A stretch of DNA of 64,000 bases from Bacteroidales bacterium (GTDB lineage: Bacteria > Bacteroidota > Bacteroidia > Bacteroidales > Muribaculaceae), in assembly GCA_004557385.1 (NCBI GenBank), contig SFEA01000003.1, positions 71,095 to 135,094 of the forward strand. Direction: 5' to 3'. Both the position numbers and the translations under genes were made by a program. Numbering within the stretch: the stretch's first letter is position 1; every line of letters begins with the position of its first letter. Below the pieces are notes generated by a model. It ran no database searches, was not told the origin of the DNA, and saw only the letters and a program-made list of their open reading frames with translations. Below, one piece after another: positions 47,770-58,875 of the stretch.

Positions 47770-50601
47770 TTATTTCAGTTCTTTTTCAACAAATGCAGCC
47801 GTCACTCCCCTGCCCCTTTTTGCTATTTCTTCAGGAGTTCCCGAATCAACAAGTTTGCCACCGTTTCGCCCTCCATCAGGACCCATATCAATAATGTAGT
47901 CGGCACACTTTATCACGTCCAGATTGTGCTCGATTACAATCACCGTATTTCCTTTATCGACCAATTTATCGATAACTCTCAACAAAACGCTCACGTCAGC
48001 AAAGTGCAATCCGGTGGTTGGCTCATCCAAAATATAAATGGTCTTTCCCGTGTCCTTTTTTGCAAGCTCGGTAGCCAACTTCACTCTCTGACTCTCACCT
48101 CCCGACAATGTGCTCGACGGCTGACCTAATTTCACATAGCCCAATCCAACATCTTGCAGCACCTTAATCTTACTTAATATCGTAGGCACCGCCGAGAAAA
48201 ATTCAACGGCTTGATTGATTGTCATGTCAAGCACATCGGCTATCGACTTTCCTTTGAATCGCACCTCAAGCGTCTCACGGTTGTAACGCTTGCCGCCGCA
48301 AGCTTCGCAAGGCACAAGCACATCAGGCAAAAAATTCATTTCAATCGATTTGTAACCGTTGCCCTTGCACACTTCACACCTTCCGCCCGACACATTAAAT
48401 GAAAAGCGTCCTGGCTTATAGGCACGAATTTTCGATTCCGGCAATTCAACAAACAATTTTCTGATGTCGGCAAAAACACCAGTGTACGTTGCCGGGTTAG
48501 AGCGAGGCGACCGTCCCAATGGCGACTGGTCTACCGTCACCACTTTATCGACACTCTCCAACCCTGCGACATTTTCATATTTCAATGGATTTGTCAACGA
48601 GCGATAGAATTTTTGACTCAGAATCGGTTGTAGTGTACCATTTATCAGACTTGATTTGCCACTCCCCGACACTCCAGTCACGCATATCAGTGTACCCAAA
48701 GGGAATTTCACATCCACATTTTTCAGGTTGTTGCCGCAACACCCCTTCAGTTCAAGCCATTTTCCATTACCTTCTCGCCTTTTTTCCGGAACAGGAATTC
48801 TCAGTGTGCCGTTCAAATATCCCGCAGTCAGAGTATCCGTTTTAAGCATTTCGCTCGGAGTTCCCGAGAACACTATATTTCCACCCCTGCGTCCAGCCTT
48901 TGGACCAATGTCAACAAGATAGTCCGATTCGAGCATCATATCCTTGTCGTGTTCAACTACGATGACCGTATTGCCCGAATCGCGAAGCTCCTTCAACGAA
49001 TTAATTAGGCGTTGATTGTCGCGCTGGTGTAAGCCGATGCTTGGTTCGTCGAGAATATAAAGCACGTTCACCAATTGCGAACCAATTTGCGTTGCCAAGC
49101 GGATGCGCTGGCTTTCGCCTCCCGACAATGTTGCCGTAGCACGATTCAGCGACAAATATTCAAGTCCGACGTTAAGCATAAACTTCAGTCGGCTGCTAAT
49201 CTCCTTAACTATTTCTTCGGCAATTTTCCACTGCTGTTTTGTAAGATGGTTCTTCAAGTCTGCCACCCATTCTGCCAAATCGGAAACATCCATTCTTGCC
49301 AATTCAGCAATATTCTTGCCATGTACTCTGAAGTGCAAAGCTTCCTTGTTGAGTCGGTCGCCATGGCATTCCGGGCATTGGCAGCGAGAATAGAACTGTC
49401 CAGCCCATTTCTGTGCCACTGCCGATGCGTCGTCGCTCTGCTGCATCTCAATGTATTTTAGCAAACCGTCATACGTAAGGAAATAGTTTTGAGTGCTCAG
49501 CGTTTCGGTCTTTATGTTCAGGCGCTCGTCAGTGCCGCCCATAATCTCATCAATTGCTTCGTCGGGCACATCTTTCAACGGCGTGTCAAGGGTGACATCA
49601 TATTTTTCGCAAATCGCTTGTATCTGCCAAAAAATCAATGAATTTTTATATTTTCCCAAAGGAGCGATGCCACCGGCACGAATCGGCAGTTCGTTGTTGG
49701 GCATCACCTTCTCTCTATCTATAATGTTTACATATCCAAGTCCTTTACATTTCGGACACGCTCCTTGAGGGCTGTTGAATGAGAAGTTGTGTGGCGCAGG
49801 CTCGGCATACGACAATCCCGTCACCGGGTCCATCAACATCTTGCTATAATGACCAAGTTCACCATTTTCAACGTCCAATATCATCAGCTGCCCATCACCT
49901 TGCTTGAATGCAGTTTCCACAGTTTTGCGAAGTCGGTCCTCGTCCTTCTGATTCACCTTCAGCCGGTCGACAACAATTTCAATGGTGTGGTTCTTATAAC
50001 GGTCGAGTTTCATGCCAAAAGTAACCTCGCGCAATTCGCCATCAACCCTAACATTCAAGTAGCCTTTCTTCCTTATGTTTTCAAACAATTCTTTATAGTG
50101 ACCTTTTCTATTCTTTACAAGCGGAGCCAAAACGTAGATTTTCTTTCCGGCATATTTATTCAAAATCAGCGATAGTATTTTGTCCACACCATACTTCACC
50201 ATTTTCTCGCCAGAGACATAAGAAAACGCTTCGCCAATGCGGGCATACAAAAGGCGCAAATAATCATATACCTCGGTTGTTGTTCCTATTGTGCTTCGAG
50301 GATTTTTATTCACCGTCTTTTGCTCAATTGAAATCACCGGGCACAAGCCGGTGATTTTATCCACATCAGGTCGCTCAAGAACTCCAAGCATATTTCGCGC
50401 ATATGCCGAAAATGTTTCAAGGTAGCGGCGTTGACCTTCGGCAAATATTGTATCGAAAGCCAACGACGATTTTCCGCTTCCACTCAAACCGGTGATTACC
50501 GTAAGCTTGCCGTGCGGAATCTCCACGTCAACATTTTTCAGATTATGCACACGAGCGCCCCAAACACTCACACTTTCAACTTCTTTTCCTTTCAGCTTCA
50601 T
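47770..50601 (-). CDS. uvrA: Excinuclease ABC subunit A
   Basis: This 943-residue DNA-damage-sensing ATPase of nucleotide excision repair has two tandem ABC domains. Walker [10 protein letters not shown] is at residues 38-46, and a second GVSGSGKSS lies near 640. There are two LSGGESQR signatures. Zinc-finger cysteines are in CPKCKGLG with [11 protein letters not shown], and in [10 protein letters not shown] with CEACGGKRY. The UvrB-binding insert lies between residues about 120 and 250. Length and motif order are normal for UvrA. The gene starts 6 bases after a secreted-protein gene, so the two are cotranscribed. Confidence 0.96.
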   Translation of the reverse strand: MKLKGKEVESVSVWGARVHNLKNVDVEIPHGKLTVITGLSGSGKSSLAFDTIFAEGQRRYLETFSAYARNMLGVLERPDVDKITGLCPVISIEQKTVNKNPRSTIGTTTEVYDYLRLLYARIGEAFSYVSGEKMVKYGVDKILSLILNKYAGKKIYVLAPLVKNRKGHYKELFENIRKKGYLNVRVDGELREVTFGMKLDRYKNHTIEIVVDRLKVNQKDEDRLRKTVETAFKQGDGQLMILDVENGELGHYSKMLMDPVTGLSYAEPAPHNFSFNSPQGACPKCKGLGYVNIIDREKVMPNNELPIRAGGIAPLGKYKNSLIFWQIQAICEKYDVTLDTPLKDVPDEAIDEIMGGTDERLNIKTETLSTQNYFLTYDGLLKYIEMQQSDDASAVAQKWAGQFYSRCQCPECHGDRLNKEALHFRVHGKNIAELARMDVSDLAEWVADLKNHLTKQQWKIAEEIVKEISSRLKFMLNVGLEYLSLNRATATLSGGESQRIRLATQIGSQLVNVLYILDEPSIGLHQRDNQRLINSLKELRDSGNTVIVVEHDKDMMLESDYLVDIGPKAGRRGGNIVFSGTPSEMLKTDTLTAGYLNGTLRIPVPEKRREGNGKWLELKGCCGNNLKNVDVKFPLGTLICVTGVSGSGKSSLINGTLQPILSQKFYRSLTNPLKYENVAGLESVDKVVTVDQSPLGRSPRSNPATYTGVFADIRKLFVELPESKIRAYKPGRFSFNVSGGRCEVCKGNGYKSIEMNFLPDVLVPCEACGGKRYNRETLEVRFKGKSIADVLDMTINQAVEFFSAVPTILSKIKVLQDVGLGYVKLGQPSSTLSGGESQRVKLATELAKKDTGKTIYILDEPTTGLHFADVSVLLRVIDKLVDKGNTVIVIEHNLDVIKCADYIIDMGPDGGRNGGKLVDSGTPEEIAKRGRGVTAAFVEKELK

Positions 50602-50607
50602 TTCTTC

Positions 50608-51960
50608 TTATTCTGTTTTATCGCTCGTAGTCTTTGCCTCTTTCTTCAAGCCGACAATGTTTATGTCGCCCTTCAGTTTATATTTCTTGCCTTCAGAGCC
50701 CTCTGCTTCAATGACATAATAATACACGCCCGGATTCACAACCTTTCCCTTATACTTTCCGTCCCAGCCTTGCGATGGGTCGGTAAGTTCACACAGTTGC
50801 ACGCCCCAGCTGTTGAATATCCAGCAGCGGAACTTCACTATTGAGCTATACGACACTTTCCATTCATCGTTCACGCCCTCGGTGGTTCCAGGTGAAAAGG
50901 CATTAGGGCATTGCAGGCTCGACTCCCCTATACTTACAGTATAAATTTCGCTTTCTGCCACACAATCACGAGCATCGCTATTTGCCACAAAGCGCCAGTA
51001 AGTGGTGCCAGCCTCATTGAACGTCTTTGACAGTTCGCTTTCGGCGTATTGTTCTTCAACATTTTCAAAATCAGCCGAACGCGACATTTGCCACTCGCAA
51101 TGCGTGGCAGCTTCGGTAGCATATCCGTTGAACAAAATAGTTGCAGGAGCCGAACCGCCAAGTCGCTCGGCATCATCACCAGCACCTTTCATGTTATCGG
51201 CTTTTTCTGTTTCTTGGGCAACAACCGTCTCTACAGCAAGCGCCGATGCCTGACTCATGCCGCTGCTCACCGACTGGCTTTCTTGCCAGAATGTCAAAAA
51301 CCTATCGCCCGACAATGTGTATACGGTGCTGCACAACGACCCCGGCAACGAGATTCGAGTTTTAAAGCCCTCCAATTTTTCGGTTTGCCCAACCGTTTGC
51401 CACGAGCTGTTTTCGGCAGACCATTCAAGGCTTTCATACGTCAGCTCCAGCGCCCGGTCGAGTTTCTTCAAGCCACCATTAATTGTATAATAAATGATGT
51501 CATCGCCCGAGCCCTCCACATTCAGCACCGCAGTGCCGCAGTCGCCTTCGTCCTCTAATTCAATTGATTGTAACTGCAAACGATAATGGGAATAATCCAC
51601 CACCCAAAAATATGAGCGCTTATCGCCCTCTTCGACAATGTAACCCGAATTAGGCACAACCTCGTTCAGCGTGGTTACTTTGCCATCACGGCCTATACCA
51701 GCAATCTCCTCAGCATAAGCCCCGCCCATCTGTCCGAACTTATACCAAGTCACCTTTGCCGATTCATCGGCAGCCACATACTGCATCTTTATCATGTTGG
51801 TGTCATAAACAACATACACGCTATTTAAGCCCGTAGTTTTCGACGGCTCCTCAACAAACACCTTATGAGCCTCATCACCAACAAAAAGCACTTCGCCGTA
51901 AGCATCGCCCAACGACAACGATGCAATTGTTGCAAGCATTATATTCTGTAAATATTTCAT
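50608..51960 (-). CDS. Secreted protein with type IX secretion (gliding-motility-associated) C-terminal domain
   Basis: This is a 450-residue protein with a signal peptide ([22 protein letters not shown]). The first 350 residues are beta-rich with no domain I recognise, apart from a possible fibronectin-like stretch near 290-365. From about residue 355 is a CHU_C-type domain: [54 protein letters not shown] and [10 protein letters not shown]. This is the type B signal recognised by the type IX secretion system of Bacteroidota. A further 11-12 charged residues follow the usual end. It is upstream of and coupled to uvrA. Confidence 0.85.
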   Translation of the reverse strand: MKYLQNIMLATIASLSLGDAYGEVLFVGDEAHKVFVEEPSKTTGLNSVYVVYDTNMIKMQYVAADESAKVTWYKFGQMGGAYAEEIAGIGRDGKVTTLNEVVPNSGYIVEEGDKRSYFWVVDYSHYRLQLQSIELEDEGDCGTAVLNVEGSGDDIIYYTINGGLKKLDRALELTYESLEWSAENSSWQTVGQTEKLEGFKTRISLPGSLCSTVYTLSGDRFLTFWQESQSVSSGMSQASALAVETVVAQETEKADNMKGAGDDAERLGGSAPATILFNGYATEAATHCEWQMSRSADFENVEEQYAESELSKTFNEAGTTYWRFVANSDARDCVAESEIYTVSIGESSLQCPNAFSPGTTEGVNDEWKVSYSSIVKFRCWIFNSWGVQLCELTDPSQGWDGKYKGKVVNPGVYYYVIEAEGSEGKKYKLKGDINIVGLKKEAKTTSDKTE

Positions 51961-52034
51961 AGTCTACACATATTTATATAATATAAAACGCAAATGCACC
52001 ACACCGAATTGCACAATCGGAGTATTCATTCCAA

Positions 52035-52042
52035 CAAAGTTA
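52035..52042 (-). promoter_or_regulatory. -7 box (TAACTTTG) of the T9SS cargo-uvrA operon
   Basis: TAACTTTG on the minus strand lies about 74 bases upstream of the cargo-gene ATG at 51960. Confidence 0.45.
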
Positions 52043-52191
52043 CAAAGATTATTGCAATATTAAACACTATCGCACACTCTCCTACCATAAAAAAATGTAC
52101 CACTACCCAAGTTTAGGCCACAACAAACCAATACACTCACTTTTACAATAAAGTTTACGTCAAACTATTTTCAGTTGCCAATGGTTTTTAT

Positions 52192-52199
52192 TAATTTTG
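52192..52199 (+). promoter_or_regulatory. -7 box (TAATTTTG) of purL
   Basis: TAATTTTG lies 41 bases ahead of the purL ATG. No -33 TTTG at good spacing. Confidence 0.5.
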
Positions 52200-52240
52200 C
52201 ACTAAATATTCACAAAACAACTATCACATAGTTCTTTATT

Positions 52241-55200
52241 ATGATATCTTTCTTCAAAAAAGGAGCAAAAACTATCTATGCGGTCGATTCCGACCATGCT
52301 CTTTCATCTTCTGAAGCAGAAAAATTCAGTTGGCTTTTTGACGGCGCAACACAAATTAGCGACAACGTCATTCGTGGCACATTTGTAGGACCTCGTCGCG
52401 AAATGATTACGCCGTGGAGCACTAACGCCGTCGAAATCACCCAGAACATGGGTCTTTCGGGAATCTCGCGCATTGAGGAATTCACCGAAAGCCGAAGCAA
52501 ACAACCAGAATTCGACAAGATGCTGCAACGTGTCTATCACGTTCTTGACAACGACATCTTCACCATCACCAAAACTCCCGACCCAATTGTCTACATCGAC
52601 AATATGGAAGAGTACAACGTGAAGGAAGGTCTTGCACTAAGCACCGAAGAAATTGCCTACCTTAAGCAACTGAGCGAACGCCTTGGCAGACCGCTCACCG
52701 ACAGTGAAGTGTTTGGTTTCTCACAAGTGAACTCCGAACACTGCCGCCACAAGATTTTTAACGGTACATTCATCATCGACGGCGAAGAGATGCCAATGTC
52801 TCTTTTCAAGATGATTAAAAAGACATCGCAAGAAAATCCGAACAAACTGGTTTCGGCATATAAAGATAATGTGGCTTTCGTTGAAGGTCCGCAAATCGAG
52901 CAGTTCGCTCCGAAAAACCCCGAAAAGCCCGACTATTTCGATGTTAAGACCATCGATTCGGTGATTTCGCTAAAAGCCGAAACTCACAACTTCCCCACCA
53001 CCGTCGAGCCGTTTAATGGCGCTGCCACTGGTTCGGGCGGTGAGATTCGCGACCGTCTTGGCGGCGGACGTGCCAGCCTTCCTCTTGCCGGTACTGCTGT
53101 ATACATGACTTCATACCCACGCACCGAAGCTGAACGTGCATGGGAATTGTGCACAATGCCACCACGCCCGTGGCTTTACCAGACTCCAGAGGAAATTCTT
53201 ATAAAGGCATCGAACGGCGCCAGCGACTTTGGAAATAAATTCGGGCAACCACTCATCTGCGGTTCGCTTCTAACATTCGAGCACGAAGAAGGAAAAGAAC
53301 AATTTGCATACGACAAAGTGATTATGCTTGCCGGCGGTGTTGGTTTTGCCAACAAACGCGACGCCATCAAAGGCACGCCTAAGCCTCACGAAAAAGTTGT
53401 GCTAATGGGTGGCGACAACTATCGCATTGGCATGGGCGGCGGAGCAGTGTCGTCGGTGAACACCGGACAATACGACAACTCCATCGAGCTTAACGCAGTG
53501 CAGCGCGCCAACCCCGAAATGCAAAAACGTGTTTCAAACGTGATTCGCGCTTTGGCAGAAGCCCCCGAGAACCCAATCATTTCAATTCACGACCACGGCG
53601 CAGGCGGTCACCTCAATGCTCTCTCCGAGCTGGTTGAGGAAACGGGCGGCAAAATCAACATTGACGCTCTTCCTGTTGGCGACCCCACACTGTCGTCGAA
53701 AGAAATTATCGGCAACGAATCACAAGAGCGTATGGGAATGGTTGTTGAAGACAAAGACATCGATTTCATTCGCAACATTGCCGAACGCGAACGTGCTCCG
53801 TTCTATGTAGTTGGCGAAACCACCGGCGACGACCGTTTCGTTTTCGAACAAAAGGACGGTGTAAAGCCAATCGACCTTGGCATGAAAGATATGTTTGGCA
53901 GCTCGCCAAAAACAATCATGAACGACGTCACTACTCCTCGCAAGCTGAAGGCTGTGAAATATAGTCAAAGCAAGCTGAGCGAATATCTTGAAAACCTGTT
54001 GCAACTCGAAAGCGTTGCTTGCAAGGACTGGTTAACCAACAAGGTGGACCGTTCAATCACCGGCAAAATTGCTCGCCAGCAATGCCAAGGCGAGATTCAG
54101 CTGCCGCTTAGCGACTGTGGCGTAGTTGCACTCGACTTCACCGGAACAAAGGGTATTGCCACTTCAATAGGACACGCTCCTCAAGCCGCACTCATCGACC
54201 CGGCAGCCGGTTCGGTTCTTTCGATTGCCGAATCGCTCACCAACATTGTTGGCGCAAATCTTGCTGAAGGGCTCAAATCGGTATCGCTCAGCGCTAATTG
54301 GATGTGGCCTTGCCGCAATCAAGGCGAAGATGCCGCACTATACAAAGCAGTGAAGGCATGTAGCGATTTTGCATGTGCACTCGGCATCAACATCCCTACC
54401 GGAAAGGACAGCCTTTCGATGACTCAAAAATACGGCAAAAAGAAAGTTCTTGCCCCTGGCACAGTAATCATCTCGGCAGCTGGCGAAGTGACCGACGTCA
54501 AAAAAACCGTTTCGCCGGTTGTAGTCAACAAAAAGAGCACACTCTACTTCGTTGACTTCACCAACAGCGAGATGAAATTAGGCGGCTCGGCTTTTGCCCA
54601 GTCAATCAATTATCTTGGCAACGAAGCTCCAGCGATTGCTTCTCCCGAATATTTTGCAAATGCATTCAACGCTGTGCAGAATCTGGTTGACAGCCAACTG
54701 CTGCTTGCTGCCCACGACGTATCGGCAGGTGGTGTGATAACCACTTTACTTGAAATGACTTTCGCCAACACCAAGGGCGGTTTAAACATCGACCTCAGCG
54801 ACTTGCAAGCCAAAGACGTTGTCACAGCGATGTTTGCCGAAAACCCGGCTTTGATTATTCAAGTTGCCGACAGCAACACTCCGAAAGTTGAACGCCTGCT
54901 TGCCGAATGTGGCGTGAGATTCACAGCCATCGGCAGCACTCAAGACGAACGAATGATTATTCTCAACTACAACAACAAGGAATATCTGTTCGGCATCGAC
55001 TATCTGCGCGACTTGTGGTTCAAATCGTCGTATCTGCTCGACATCAAGCAAAGTGGAGCAAAGTGCGCCAAGGACCGCTTCCTCAACTACAAGAAACAAC
55101 CAATACGCTATCGCTTGCCAAAAGGATTCAGCGGCAAGGCTGCCGACCTTGGCATAACAGGCTTCAAGCATAACCCGTCGGGCATAAAGGCCGCCATCAT

Positions 55201-55936
55201 TCGTGAAAAAGGCGTCAACGGCGACCGCGAAATGGCATACTCGCTCTACTACGCTGGCTTCGACGTGAAAGACGTGCACATGACCGACCTCATTTCGGGA
55301 CGTGAAACCCTCGACGACGTGAATATGATTGTGTTCTGCGGCGGTTTCTCTAACAGCGACGTACTCGGCTCTGCCAAAGGTTGGGCTGGAGGTATCCTCT
55401 GGAACGAAAAAGCCAAAGAAACAATCGAACGATTCTACGCCCGTCCCGACACCCTAAGCCTTGGCATTTGCAACGGTTGCCAGGTGATGATTGAACTCAA
55501 TCTCATCAACCCCGAATACAGCAGCCGCCCACGCATGGAGCACAACAACAGCCACAAGTTCGAATCCGACTTCCTTGGCGTAACAATTCCACAAAACAAG
55601 TCGGTGATGTTCGGCTCGCTGTCAGGCTCTAAACTTGGCATCTGGGTAGCTCACGGCGAGGGTAAGTTCAACCTGCCTGAAGGCATCGACAAATACAACG
55701 TGGTTGCACAATACAGCTACAACAGCTATCCTGCCAACCCAAACGGTTCACCAAAGGGAATTGCAGGCATTTGCTCGGCCGACGGTCGCCACTTGGCTAT
55801 GATGCCACACCTCGAGCGCGCCATATTCCCATGGCAATGCGCCTACTACCCTGCCGCCCACGTCAACGACGAGGTTACACCATGGATTGAGGCATTTGTC
55901 AACGCCCGCAAATGGATTGAAAACATCAGCAAATAA
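52241..55936 (+). CDS. purL: Phosphoribosylformylglycinamidine synthase (single-chain)
   Basis: This 1231-residue enzyme converts FGAR, glutamine and ATP to FGAM, the fourth step of purine synthesis. It is the large fused form: an N-terminal domain; two AIRS-like halves (SEVFGFSQVNSEHCRHKIF, AETHNFPTTVEPFNGAATGSGGEIRD, ISIHDHGAGGHLNALSELVEE, AAHDVSAGGVITTLLEM); and a C-terminal class I glutamine amidotransferase with nucleophile Cys1077 (LGICNGCQ) and a HGEGKF stretch. No separate PurQ/PurS is needed. It is monocistronic with a strong terminator and lies 215 bases before purH. Confidence 0.96.
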   Translation: MISFFKKGAKTIYAVDSDHALSSSEAEKFSWLFDGATQISDNVIRGTFVGPRREMITPWSTNAVEITQNMGLSGISRIEEFTESRSKQPEFDKMLQRVYHVLDNDIFTITKTPDPIVYIDNMEEYNVKEGLALSTEEIAYLKQLSERLGRPLTDSEVFGFSQVNSEHCRHKIFNGTFIIDGEEMPMSLFKMIKKTSQENPNKLVSAYKDNVAFVEGPQIEQFAPKNPEKPDYFDVKTIDSVISLKAETHNFPTTVEPFNGAATGSGGEIRDRLGGGRASLPLAGTAVYMTSYPRTEAERAWELCTMPPRPWLYQTPEEILIKASNGASDFGNKFGQPLICGSLLTFEHEEGKEQFAYDKVIMLAGGVGFANKRDAIKGTPKPHEKVVLMGGDNYRIGMGGGAVSSVNTGQYDNSIELNAVQRANPEMQKRVSNVIRALAEAPENPIISIHDHGAGGHLNALSELVEETGGKINIDALPVGDPTLSSKEIIGNESQERMGMVVEDKDIDFIRNIAERERAPFYVVGETTGDDRFVFEQKDGVKPIDLGMKDMFGSSPKTIMNDVTTPRKLKAVKYSQSKLSEYLENLLQLESVACKDWLTNKVDRSITGKIARQQCQGEIQLPLSDCGVVALDFTGTKGIATSIGHAPQAALIDPAAGSVLSIAESLTNIVGANLAEGLKSVSLSANWMWPCRNQGEDAALYKAVKACSDFACALGINIPTGKDSLSMTQKYGKKKVLAPGTVIISAAGEVTDVKKTVSPVVVNKKSTLYFVDFTNSEMKLGGSAFAQSINYLGNEAPAIASPEYFANAFNAVQNLVDSQLLLAAHDVSAGGVITTLLEMTFANTKGGLNIDLSDLQAKDVVTAMFAENPALIIQVADSNTPKVERLLAECGVRFTAIGSTQDERMIILNYNNKEYLFGIDYLRDLWFKSSYLLDIKQSGAKCAKDRFLNYKKQPIRYRLPKGFSGKAADLGITGFKHNPSGIKAAIIREKGVNGDREMAYSLYYAGFDVKDVHMTDLISGRETLDDVNMIVFCGGFSNSDVLGSAKGWAGGILWNEKAKETIERFYARPDTLSLGICNGCQVMIELNLINPEYSSRPRMEHNNSHKFESDFLGVTIPQNKSVMFGSLSGSKLGIWVAHGEGKFNLPEGIDKYNVVAQYSYNSYPANPNGSPKGIAGICSADGRHLAMMPHLERAIFPWQCAYYPAAHVNDEVTPWIEAFVNARKWIENISK

Positions 55937-55990
55937 TTAATGACATCCTAAGGCAATTCAAGCCTTTTGCATGCATTACATATCCACCAC

Positions 55991-56036
55991 AATTTGGGTC
56001 ACATCACATTCAATGTGACCCAAATTTCATTTTTTA
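55991..56036 (+). terminator. Rho-independent terminator after purL
   Basis: A perfect 14-bp stem (55991-56004 with 56013-56026) with an 8-base loop is followed by TCATTTTTTA. Confidence 0.9.
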
Positions 56037-56112
56037 TGTTCACTTAACAATTCGTCATCAAAAATATTTATTTTTTTGCCACGTAATAATTCATTATATA
56101 GGCAATTTTGAG

Positions 56113-56120
56113 TAATTTTG
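56113..56120 (+). promoter_or_regulatory. -7 box (TAATTTTG) of purH-mre operon
   Basis: TAATTTTG lies 31 bases upstream of the purH ATG. It is probably the promoter for purH through at least mreB. Confidence 0.5.
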
Positions 56121-56151
56121 CATTGAATTTATAACGCGTATAATTTTCATT

Positions 56152-57678
56152 ATGACTGGTAACAAAAAAATTAAAACAGCACTTATTTCCGTCTTCTACA
56201 AAGACGGTCTTGAACAAATCCTCAAAGTACTTAACGATAATGGTGTGAAGTTCCTTTCGACAGGAGGAACTCAGGCATTCATCCAAAGCCTCGGCTACGG
56301 CTGTGAAGCAGTAGAAGACCTCACCGGATATCCTTCAATTCTTGGAGGCCGTGTTAAGACTCTGCACCCAAAAGTGTTTGGCGGCATTCTTAACCGACGC
56401 GATAACGATAGCGACAAAGAGCAAATTCAAAAATACGAAATACCCGAAATCGACCTTGTGATTGTCGATTTATACCCATTCGAAGAAACAGTGACTTCGG
56501 GAGCAAGCGATGCCGACATCATCGAGAAAATCGATATTGGCGGAATCTCACTGATTCGTGCTGCAGCCAAGAACTACAACGACGTTGTGATTGTGGCTTC
56601 GAAAGCACAGTATCAGCCTCTCTACGATTGCCTTGTGACTAACGGCAATGCCGAGACCACTCTCGACGAACGCCGCTGGTTTGCAAAAGAAGCATTTGCT
56701 GTTTCAAGCGCCTACGACTCTCACATCTTCTCGTATTTCGATGGCGACAACAACTCGGCATTACGTTTTACTTTGAATAATCCAAAGCCAATGCGCTATG
56801 GCGAGAACCCTCACCAAAAAGGATTCTTCTTTGGCGACTTCAACGAAATGTTCACTCAACTGCACGGCAAGGAGATTTCATATAACAATCTTCTTGATAT
56901 TGACGCTGCAGTTAATCTCATTGGCGATTTCAATGAAACAACATTTGCCGTACTGAAGCACAACAACGCATGCGGTTTGGCATCGCGCGACACCGTGCTG
57001 CAAGCATGGAAAGATGCTCTTGCCGGCGACCCCGTTTCGGCTTTTGGCGGCGTGCTCATCACAAATGCCGAAATCGACAAAGCCACTGCCGAAGAGATGA
57101 ATAAGATTTTCTTTGAAGTGTGCATTGCTCCATCCTACACCGACGAAGCACTCGAAGTATTGAAGCAGAAAAAGAACCGCATAATTCTGGTAATCAAGCC
57201 ATTCAATCGTCCCGATATGCAAGTGCGCACATGCTTGAACGGCGCCCTTGTTCAACAGCGCGACAATCACGTTGAAGTGCCTGCCGAACTCAAACAAGCC
57301 ACCGACAAAGCTGTCACACCTGCACAAATCGACGACCTTTTGTTTGCAAACAAGATTGTTAAGCACAGCAAAAGCAATGCGATTGTCTTGGCTAAAAACA
57401 AGCAACTTATTGCCAGCGGCATCGGTCAAACCTCTCGCGTTGACGCCCTTAAGCAAGCCATCGAAAAGGCCCATAATTTCGAGTTCGACTTGCAAGGTGC
57501 CGTGATGGCTTCCGACGCATTCTTCCCATTTGCCGATTGCGTTGAGATTGCCGGCAAAGAAGGCATCGATGCGGTTATTCAACCAGGTGGAAGCATCCGA
57601 GATAACGACACCATTGAATACTGCAACAAAAACGGTATTGCCATGGTTATGACAGGAATCCGCCACTTTAAGCACTAA
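56152..57678 (+). CDS. purH: Bifunctional AICAR transformylase / IMP cyclohydrolase
   Basis: This 508-residue enzyme does the last two steps of IMP synthesis. The N-terminal cyclohydrolase domain (about 1-200) has GVKFLSTGGTQAF, GGRVKTLHPKVFGGIL and IDIGGISLIRAAAKN. The C-terminal transformylase has MRYGENPHQKGFF and the catalytic Lys-His in LKHNNACG. ASDAFFPFADCVE and QPGGSIRDNDTI are also present. Length is normal. mreB starts 38 bases later with no separate promoter seen. Confidence 0.96.
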   Translation: MTGNKKIKTALISVFYKDGLEQILKVLNDNGVKFLSTGGTQAFIQSLGYGCEAVEDLTGYPSILGGRVKTLHPKVFGGILNRRDNDSDKEQIQKYEIPEIDLVIVDLYPFEETVTSGASDADIIEKIDIGGISLIRAAAKNYNDVVIVASKAQYQPLYDCLVTNGNAETTLDERRWFAKEAFAVSSAYDSHIFSYFDGDNNSALRFTLNNPKPMRYGENPHQKGFFFGDFNEMFTQLHGKEISYNNLLDIDAAVNLIGDFNETTFAVLKHNNACGLASRDTVLQAWKDALAGDPVSAFGGVLITNAEIDKATAEEMNKIFFEVCIAPSYTDEALEVLKQKKNRIILVIKPFNRPDMQVRTCLNGALVQQRDNHVEVPAELKQATDKAVTPAQIDDLLFANKIVKHSKSNAIVLAKNKQLIASGIGQTSRVDALKQAIEKAHNFEFDLQGAVMASDAFFPFADCVEIAGKEGIDAVIQPGGSIRDNDTIEYCNKNGIAMVMTGIRHFKH

Positions 57679-57716
57679 TATTTTCAGAACCACGATTTCA
57701 TTTATTTTTTTAATTT

Positions 57717-58736
57717 ATGGGAATCTTCTCATTGACAAAAGAAATAGCTATTGACTTAGGCACAGCCAATACGCTCATCATTCACAACGACAAGATTGTG
57801 ATTGACGAACCATCGATAGTAGCTCTCGACAGCCGCACAGGCAAACTGATTGCCGTGGGCAAAGAGGCTCGACAAATGCAAGGAAAAGAACCGGAAGGCA
57901 TTCGCACAGTTCGCCCTCTGCGCAAAGGTGTGATTGCCGACTTTAATGCAGCCGAACTCATGATTCGGGGTCTTGTAAAGAAAGCCAGTTCAAAGAGCAA
58001 CTGGTTTGCACCATCGCTCCGCATGGTTGTAGGTATTCCTTCCGGTGCTTCGGAAGTTGAAATACGCGCCGTGCGCGACTCTTCTGACCACGCCGGTGGC
58101 CGCGACGTTTACATGATTTATGAGCCTATGGCTGCTGCACTTGGCATCGGACTCGATGTTGAAGCTCCAGAAGGCAATATGATTGTCGACATAGGCGGCG
58201 GCAGCTCTGAGATTGCAGTGATTTCGCTTGGCGGCATCGTTAGCAATAAGAGCATTCAAATTGCCGGCGACGACCTCACAGAGGACATTCGCGAACACAT
58301 GCGCCGAGCTCACAACCTCCGCGTAGGCGAACGCACTGCCGAGCAAATCAAAATCAACGTTGGTTCGGCGCTCACCGAGCTCGAGAATCCACCTGAGGAC
58401 TACATCGTTCGTGGTCCTAACCAGGTTACAGCCCTCCCACTCGAGGTGCCGGTTTCGTATCAGGAAGTTTGCCACTGCATCGAAAAGACCATATCAAAAA
58501 TCGAAGCTGCTGTGCTGAGCGCACTCGAGCAGACTCCTTCGGAGTTATATTCCGACATCGTTAAGAACGGCATTTACCTTGCTGGTGGCGGTGCACTGAT
58601 TCGCGGCCTCGACAAGCGATTCACCGACAAGATTGGTATCAAATTCCACATTGCCGACGAACCGTTGCTTTCGGTTGCAAAAGGTACTGGTGTTGCGCTG
58701 AAAAACATTAAGCGCTTCAACTTCCTCATCCGATAA
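57717..58736 (+). CDS. mreB: Rod shape-determining protein MreB
   Basis: This 339-residue bacterial actin polymerises under the membrane and guides lateral wall synthesis. Nucleotide-binding motifs are IDLGTANTLI (phosphate 1), MIVDIGGGSSEIAVISLGG (phosphate 2) and YLAGGGALIRGLDKR (adenosine). The stretch YEPMAAALGIGLDV is also typical. Length is normal. A hairpin separates it from mreC (139-base gap), while the rest of the mre genes overlap. Confidence 0.96.
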   Translation: MGIFSLTKEIAIDLGTANTLIIHNDKIVIDEPSIVALDSRTGKLIAVGKEARQMQGKEPEGIRTVRPLRKGVIADFNAAELMIRGLVKKASSKSNWFAPSLRMVVGIPSGASEVEIRAVRDSSDHAGGRDVYMIYEPMAAALGIGLDVEAPEGNMIVDIGGGSSEIAVISLGGIVSNKSIQIAGDDLTEDIREHMRRAHNLRVGERTAEQIKINVGSALTELENPPEDYIVRGPNQVTALPLEVPVSYQEVCHCIEKTISKIEAAVLSALEQTPSELYSDIVKNGIYLAGGGALIRGLDKRFTDKIGIKFHIADEPLLSVAKGTGVALKNIKRFNFLIR

Positions 58737-58794
58737 CGATGCCTACTTGGCACTACATGCGCCAACCGCATTTTTATAAAGCAAACAAAGAAAC

Positions 58795-58830
58795 CACAAG
58801 AAGGCTTTGATTTTTCATTGCCTTCTCGTG
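58795..58830 (+). other. Hairpin in the mreB-mreC spacer
   Basis: CACAAGAAGGC (58795-58805) pairs with GCCTTCTCGTG (58820-58830) with one A-C mismatch and a 14-base loop. No T run follows, so a simple terminator is unlikely; a processing or stability element is possible. Confidence 0.45.
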
Positions 58831-58875
58831 CGTATCTTAATTAATAATAATCCTTCTTCCCCTCTCGATGAATAA

